64,000 nucleotides of DNA, from the NCBI GenBank assembly GCA_900095095.1, contig FMBT01000407.1, positions 62,001 to 126,000 on the forward strand. The letters run 5' to 3'. The translations under genes were made by a program, and so were the position numbers. Shown here piece after piece: positions 59,357 through 64,000 of this stretch. The notes under the pieces are model-generated. The model worked only from the letters and a program-made list of their open reading frames with translations. It did no database searches and was not told the DNA's origin. Every line of letters starts with the position of its first letter. Position 1 is the first letter of the stretch. The stretch is from Fragilariopsis cylindrus CCMP1102. Taxonomy: Eukaryota > Bacillariophyta > Bacillariophyceae > Bacillariales > Bacillariaceae.

Positions 59357-61456
59357 ATGATTCCTGTTTTAGTTGGTTTCGGGAAAAATTATTTCAACAA
59401 CTTTGGACCAGCCACTCGATCACACTTAAATCACAATCAGGAGGATGGGGATGACACAATAACGACCGTTTCTTCGTACCAATTCACAGAAGAGTCCCCC
59501 GCACCTCCATGGGAGCAAGAAGACGACCCGCTGATAGATGTTCATTGTACGACTGCGAGTACCTACTTTCTGACACGTTCCGGAAAAATATATAACTGTG
59601 GGACTATCCACGGCATAGTGAGACCGTCTCTAACAAAGATATCAATCGCCCTACCGTTGAAATGTGTACAACTTGCAACCGGTCGACAGTTTTGCTTAGC
59701 ACGGATGGAAGGTGGGTTGGCAGTTTGCGCTTGGGGGGCTGGACATTTTGGACAGCTCGGACTGTCTCCATTTGACGAGAATGATAACACGTCGTCATCA
59801 TCTTCTTCGCCTCCTTCCTTTGTACATCACCCAACTGTGGTGGAAGGGCTTTTGCCACATATTGTAGGTGCTCCCATCAGTAGTGTCGCAGCTGGGTATT
59901 GGCATTCTATGGCACTGACACAAGAAGGGAAAGTGTTTATGTGGGGTTGCAATCGTAATGGACAGTGTGCTAAGAAACCAACAGTCAAAGATCCACCCAC
60001 TATTTTGCGTCCGCAACTTGTGACATTTGATAACACTAGCAGTTCCAAGTCGGTACAATCATCCTCGAATACAAAAAATATTAGAATCAATAAAATTGTT
60101 GCCGGTCGGTCACATTCGGTTGCACTCGATGATGGTGGACAATGTTATTGTTGGGGAGCAAATCATTATGGGCAATGTGGTATATTAACTAGACGAAGAG
60201 TAGGAGGTGTGACCACACCAAAACATGTAGAAGCGCTCGCTAAAGTACGAATTGTTGATATTTCTGCCGGAGATGTGCACACTTTAGCTTTGACAGGTGG
60301 TGGGAGAGTCTTTGGGTGGGGTGGGGGCTTTGATGGACAGTTAGGTTCGGGATTTATCTACAACATGAATCCAAAGCCAAAATTAGTGAGCGATCTTGAT
60401 TTTGTGGCAATTGAGGCAGGGCGGGAGTGGAAATCTAAACAGAAGGAAAAAAACCCTCAGCAACAGACGGATCAGTCACTTCAAAATAATTATTCTAAAA
60501 GGGCTACTGGCAGTACTTCTGTCCAAGACCTAGTCAATACACCAAGAATTATATCTGTTACTGCAAAAGGAAACTCCTCTTTTGCCGTCAGCTCCACTGG
60601 GCATGTTTACGCATGGGGCTGCAACGACGTTGGAAATCTTGGGCTACCGAAACCTGATCATGCAACTTTAACCTATTCAGATCCAGTGCAGGTGCTTTCA
60701 AAGACTCCATCACAACGACAATTTCAAACCTATTCTTTTGATTCGTCGCATAATGTTGCGTTACCACAGAGGCTTGATTCTCTCAGACATTTGGATATCA
60801 CGAAGATAGGAGTAGCCTCCACCTTTATATGGTGCCTAGGAACGATGCGGCAGGAAAATGGAAACTCTCACAACAATATTGTGGGAAGGACGCTGTACGA
60901 AGTCGAAGAGGCTAAACGACACAAAACGACACGAGTGCCTCACGAAAGAATACTTCATTCGCTTGAAACAGGTAGCTTTGCCATGACCATCCCAAACTCG
61001 TCGAATCCAACTGATGTCACTTCTGAAGCCGGAAAACAGCAAATCAAAAAGCAACCAACAACAGATCCGCTAGAAAGTAACGATAGGGACGAATCAGGAT
61101 ATGCAGATCGGAAAAGGCTTGATAAAGAAGGAACACCAGTACTAGATATGAATAGTAAAACAGAAACAAAAATGGACATTCATTTCCACAAGAAGACTTC
61201 AGACTCACATGACTCAGTATCTTCTCCGAAACTTGCGTCAACCGAGAGCTTTCATAAGGAAAACGACGTATCCCAGACATCATCAACGGTTGACAAAATA
61301 TCATCAGTGTTGTCTTCGCCATCTGGAAAGAAAAAACGTTTGTTTTCCCCTAAAAAGATAGTGAAAGGTATCGTCCGGCTAGCCTCAGTTGGTTCTTTGA
61401 AATCAGAGCCGGCAACGTCCACTGATGAAATTGATGCTCCTAAAAACAAGAGATAA
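59357..61456 (+). CDS. RCC1-repeat (beta-propeller) protein
   Basis: About 699 residues from the ATG at 59357. An RCC1 propeller: GFGKNYFNNFGP, VCAWGAGHFGQLGLSPF, AAGYWHSMALTQEGKVFMWGCNRNGQC, VAGRSHSVALDDGGQCYCWGANHYGQCG, SAGDVHTLALTGGGRVFGWGGGFDGQLGSG and FAVSSTGHVYAWGCNDVGNLGL. These cover most of a seven-blade fold, with low-complexity inserts between blades. The C-terminal 200 residues are Ser/Lys-rich and disordered and end in a basic patch (SGKKKRLFSPKKIVKG). RCC1 itself is a Ran exchange factor, but many RCC1-like proteins have other roles; no chromatin-binding N-terminus is visible. The start is uncertain, as the frame is open further upstream without ATG. Unbroken frame. Confidence 0.85.
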   Translation: MIPVLVGFGKNYFNNFGPATRSHLNHNQEDGDDTITTVSSYQFTEESPAPPWEQEDDPLIDVHCTTASTYFLTRSGKIYNCGTIHGIVRPSLTKISIALPLKCVQLATGRQFCLARMEGGLAVCAWGAGHFGQLGLSPFDENDNTSSSSSSPPSFVHHPTVVEGLLPHIVGAPISSVAAGYWHSMALTQEGKVFMWGCNRNGQCAKKPTVKDPPTILRPQLVTFDNTSSSKSVQSSSNTKNIRINKIVAGRSHSVALDDGGQCYCWGANHYGQCGILTRRRVGGVTTPKHVEALAKVRIVDISAGDVHTLALTGGGRVFGWGGGFDGQLGSGFIYNMNPKPKLVSDLDFVAIEAGREWKSKQKEKNPQQQTDQSLQNNYSKRATGSTSVQDLVNTPRIISVTAKGNSSFAVSSTGHVYAWGCNDVGNLGLPKPDHATLTYSDPVQVLSKTPSQRQFQTYSFDSSHNVALPQRLDSLRHLDITKIGVASTFIWCLGTMRQENGNSHNNIVGRTLYEVEEAKRHKTTRVPHERILHSLETGSFAMTIPNSSNPTDVTSEAGKQQIKKQPTTDPLESNDRDESGYADRKRLDKEGTPVLDMNSKTETKMDIHFHKKTSDSHDSVSSPKLASTESFHKENDVSQTSSTVDKISSVLSSPSGKKKRLFSPKKIVKGIVRLASVGSLKSEPATSTDEIDAPKNKR

Positions 61457-61603
61457 GCAGACACGGAATGCCGAAGTAAGGATCGATCGATGAATGGATG
61501 AATGAAAGTAGATCTTCAATTAAATTGAGAATGAGACGTGAGCAAATTAAATATCTCAAGGAACTAGATTCATTTATTCTAGCTAGACTTCCGATCTACT
61601 ACA

Positions 61604-61765
61604 TTAAGCGAATTTTAGCTTTGCTGTAGCCATGATACGAGAAAGTTCTGTTTGACGGAGATGAAAATCTGCAACGTCTAATGTATGCCGACGTTCTTGT
61701 GAGGAACATAACTGTATTTTCAAGGCTACCCTTAAATTAGAAACGATGTTAGCTTCGCTGTCCAT
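61604..61765 (-). CDS. Possible 53-residue protein or 3' exon
   Basis: Small open frame with coding-like composition: MDSEANIVSNLRVALKIQ, SSQERRHTLDVADFHLRQT, ELSRIMATAKLKFA then stop. The frame is also open upstream to an AG at about 61797, so it may instead be a last exon. It lies 67 bp downstream of the hydrolase stop on the same strand. I do not recognise a family; it is predicted to be mostly helical. Confidence 0.3.
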   Translation of the reverse strand: MDSEANIVSNLRVALKIQLCSSQERRHTLDVADFHLRQTELSRIMATAKLKFA

Positions 61766-61832
61766 ATTAACAGTATTCTCATTTCCTAATACTGCACGCC
61801 ATCATTATAATTCCTAGTTAATTACTACGTTA

Positions 61833-63281
61833 TCATAATATCTTCGTAAAGGTTGACTCCTGTGCAATCAATTGCTCTTGACGTTTCATCACTATCTGCA
61901 TTTGTCGCCATGTTCTCGGCTTGGTTACGCAATGCCCGTGACCGGCATCTTCCCATATCAAAATCTCAACTTCCGGCTTTCGCATTAGTTCCTGTTGGAC
62001 CTTTTGTGTTGGCACAATTCGGTCTTCTTCCGATAGGCAGACTAAGACTTTTGCATGTTCAGGTAGGTCTTCTATCCACAATTCACTGTTGTACCAGGCA
62101 AAATGACGTCTTAAGTAATGTTCGGTAAATATTTCATTGGAAACTACACCAATTTTAATGGGTATCTTAGTTTGTGCTCGTTTCTGAAGAGCTTTGCGTT
62201 GGTACAAAAAGTTTTGTATTACATCTGGTTCGCTTAAACAAATAGAAACCGGTTCTACCAGTACAATTTGTCGTATTCGAGCGCATGGTCCACTATGAAT
62301 CAGCCATGTCACAGCACACGAACCAAAGGAATGCCCAACAACGCTTACATCCTGAACTGAGCTAAGATGATGGTCGACTGCCTCCCATATACCAAATACC
62401 GTGGTCTGTTCGTTTGGTGGAGTGTGTGTATAAAAAAGGAAGGATATGCCAGGATTTTCAAAAAAGAAGAGCGGGCGTCCATCGCGGCCCAAATATAATA
62501 GCATCGGCAAATAAAATGCTAATCCACCGGGTGCTATTCCATGTAAAAATATCAGCGGCAATCTACTGTCAATATTGATTCCACTTTCACCTTTACATGA
62601 CGACGGCGGCGACGACGACATACGTTTTGGTGGTCGATAGAAGTAGTTGAGCCCATTTGTGGTTTTGCAAGCGTAAAATCCAAAAGCTCTCAACAACAAT
62701 CCTGCCATAATCTTAATCAAAACAAAAAATCCATATATAATGAAAGGACGATAATTTGAGTCAATTGGATCTAATGAAAGCCTCATCGGTTGGTATTCTG
62801 GAGTGTTGCCATCTTCGAAATAAATACTATATTGCGATCCAATAGTTTCGTACATTCGTTCCATATCCTTATTCATCCATGGTTCCATTTCATCAAGTTC
62901 TCGCGAGTAGAAGGCCCACGCGAAAAATATGTTCATGTCTCCCTTTTTGGGCCAGAAATCTTCATTGTTATGTTGTGACGTAGTAGCAGTAGTATTTGCA
63001 GTAGTAGAAACAGGATGGAACCATTCGCGGACGTATTTACGTATCGTCGGTATAACTGCTGTTTTATCTTGTCGACAATTCATTTCAATTCGTTTTAAGA
63101 TTCGCATTAGTAGTCTCTGTCTATCTCGAACATAATCTCTATACTCAGGCATTATTTTAAGTTTCTGAAATCGCGGCAACCAAACTCGATAAAATAGGAA
63201 ACAGAACCCTAATTCCGTCACGATCCATAGAGGGATTACAAAGGTAGTGATGCATGAGATAATCCAAGACCACATCGCCAT
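61833..63281 (-). CDS. Membrane-anchored alpha/beta hydrolase
   Basis: 482 residues, single exon, unbroken. The N-terminus has a hydrophobic anchor (WIISCITTFVIPLWIVTELGFCFLFY); a second hydrophobic stretch lies near residues 180-200 (FIIYGFFVLIKIMAGLLL). The hydrolase fold follows: LPLIFLHGIAPGG (oxyanion HG), DVSVVGHSFGSCAVTW with Ser in the GHSFG elbow, LVCLSEEDRIVP with the likely acid Asp, and WEDAGHGHCVTKP with the His. This layout, with long N-terminal anchor and HGIAPGG, is common in fungal and algal hydrolases of unknown substrate. A lipase/esterase role at a membrane is inference. Confidence 0.83.
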   Translation of the reverse strand: MAMWSWIISCITTFVIPLWIVTELGFCFLFYRVWLPRFQKLKIMPEYRDYVRDRQRLLMRILKRIEMNCRQDKTAVIPTIRKYVREWFHPVSTTANTTATTSQHNNEDFWPKKGDMNIFFAWAFYSRELDEMEPWMNKDMERMYETIGSQYSIYFEDGNTPEYQPMRLSLDPIDSNYRPFIIYGFFVLIKIMAGLLLRAFGFYACKTTNGLNYFYRPPKRMSSSPPSSCKGESGINIDSRLPLIFLHGIAPGGLAFYLPMLLYLGRDGRPLFFFENPGISFLFYTHTPPNEQTTVFGIWEAVDHHLSSVQDVSVVGHSFGSCAVTWLIHSGPCARIRQIVLVEPVSICLSEPDVIQNFLYQRKALQKRAQTKIPIKIGVVSNEIFTEHYLRRHFAWYNSELWIEDLPEHAKVLVCLSEEDRIVPTQKVQQELMRKPEVEILIWEDAGHGHCVTKPRTWRQMQIVMKRQEQLIAQESTFTKIL

Positions 63282-63864
63282 GGATGTGCAATCGCGATGT
63301 TCGACTATTCTTGTTGAATGGCGAGGGGAAACTTTATTATAGGAGGAACGTTCTGTTTCCTCATTACGTCAGCTTAGTACAAGCAGTCTGCTATCTATTT
63401 TCGTATTCTCGTAAATATTTTCAACATTGGCATCAACAGCGGCCAAAATACTAATATTCTAATAATACAAAAAAATAAGGCTCGATCGTGAGAAAGAACG
63501 AAGGTGTCGTCTCGAAAGAACATTTTAATGAATCACGTAAGATTAAAAAATTATGCGCAACAGCGTTGTCAAAAAGCGAGCGTTTAGCGCGCACGACTGA
63601 CCTACTCGGCTCGGAGGGCAGGTTCGTTCACAAACACAAAATGGAATTTTTTTTTGAAAATTTCTTGAATACTGAAGTTCTTGTACAACAAATACTATTG
63701 TCAGCTTACTGGACTACAGATACAACTCATAATAACAACGAACAATACCACTTGTGCTAATCAATACAATAAAGAATCAAATCTAAACCCACAAAAGGAC
63801 AAACATCGTAATCTCCATCCACCCTTGCTTAATTGTAAACATCACATATCAAATATCAGCACCA
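63282..63864. promoter_or_regulatory. Divergent promoter region
   Basis: 583 bp between the hydrolase start (-) and the SNARE start (+). Contains an open frame of 90 codons (63488-63760) without recognisable content; judged non-coding. Confidence 0.4.
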
Positions 63865-64000
63865 TGATCGTATACGCCGTTGTGAGCCGCCAAAGTGATG
63901 CTGCTATCCTCTGTGAGTATTCTACGGATAACCTATCAGGGAATGCGCCCCAATGTACGGCAGCACTTCTTGAGCATCTACGTGATCATCCCAACATTCT
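63865..64000 (+). CDS. Longin-domain R-SNARE, VAMP7-like (3' partial)
   Basis: Only the first 45 codons are in the window. MIVYAVVSRQSDAAILCEYS followed by CTAALLEHLRDHPNI has the layout of the start of a VAMP7-type longin domain (strand-strand-helix). R-SNAREs of this type act in fusion of endosomal, vacuolar or secretory vesicles. The SNARE motif and membrane anchor would lie beyond the window, so another longin protein cannot be excluded. Confidence 0.6.

Noticed and set aside
63488-63760. 90-codon ORF between the hydrolase and the SNARE
   Set aside because: No recognisable domain and lies in a divergent promoter region.
1-64000. tRNA or rRNA genes
   Set aside because: No cloverleaf with conserved arms or rRNA-like stretch was recognised by eye; tRNAscan or Rfam searches were not possible.

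Overview
This is a piece of a eukaryotic nuclear genome, most likely from a pennate diatom or a close photosynthetic stramenopile. Genes lie on both strands, are short to medium in length, and carry few small GT-AG introns (mostly about 50-290 bp). Several proteins begin with a signal peptide ending in an ASAFAP-like Phe (the SET-domain protein, ThiD-ThiE and the oxygenase-methyltransferase), which is the bipartite plastid address of diatoms. The degenerate Ty1/copia element has CoDi-type reverse-transcriptase motifs. No prokaryotic features, tRNA, rRNA or CRISPR were recognised.

Layout. 0-5.7 kb: the 3' part of a type III PI4-kinase (+), a gene-poor stretch, then seipin (+). 6-10.2 kb: a Nudix hydrolase (-) and an IQM-like protein (-). 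10.5-10.9 kb: a foldback element. 11.2-13.4 kb: a plastid SET-domain methyltransferase (+), convergent with a ThiD-ThiE thiamin fusion (-). 15.6-16.1 kb: a second foldback element. 16.6-18.7 kb: PurF (+), convergent with a 2OG-oxygenase/methyltransferase fusion (-, 18.9-21.0). 21.5-24.7 kb: an EEF1AKMT4-like methyltransferase (+) and histidyl-tRNA synthetase (-). 25.2-27.4 kb: a secreted Cys-rich alpha/beta hydrolase (+). 27.6-30.3 kb: copia remnant (-) holding a GC-rich hairpin array. 31.5-36.3 kb: a large protein of unknown function with a C-terminal PDZ-like domain (+). 36.6-40.2 kb: alpha-N-acetylglucosaminidase (-). 40.5-43.2 kb: an SCI1-like nuclear protein (+) and a DOMON-cytochrome b561 protein (-). 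45.0-46.2 kb: a two-TM protein (-). 46.5-46.7 kb: a third foldback element. 47.4-50.5 kb: an importin-beta family receptor (+), convergent with UTP10/HEATR1 (-, 50.8-58.0). 59.4-61.5 kb: an RCC1-repeat protein (+). 61.8-63.3 kb: a membrane-anchored alpha/beta hydrolase (-). 63.9 kb: the start of a longin-type R-SNARE (+).

The genes are a normal eukaryotic mixture: lipid signalling and droplets, purine and thiamin synthesis, translation, ribosome assembly, nuclear import and glycan turnover. They do not form one pathway.

The strongest window-wide signal is that eleven genes are interrupted by frame breaks, and in essentially all of them the conserved reading is restored by adding ONE base, often at a homopolymer. 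Other genes, including a 6.4 kb exon, are unbroken. This looks like base under-calling in the assembly rather than eleven pseudogenes, and it must be kept in mind when reading the CDS entries. The most interesting biology is the oxygenase-methyltransferase fusion, the SET domain with a membrane hairpin inserted in it, the unknown PDZ-containing protein, and the foldback and palindrome elements.
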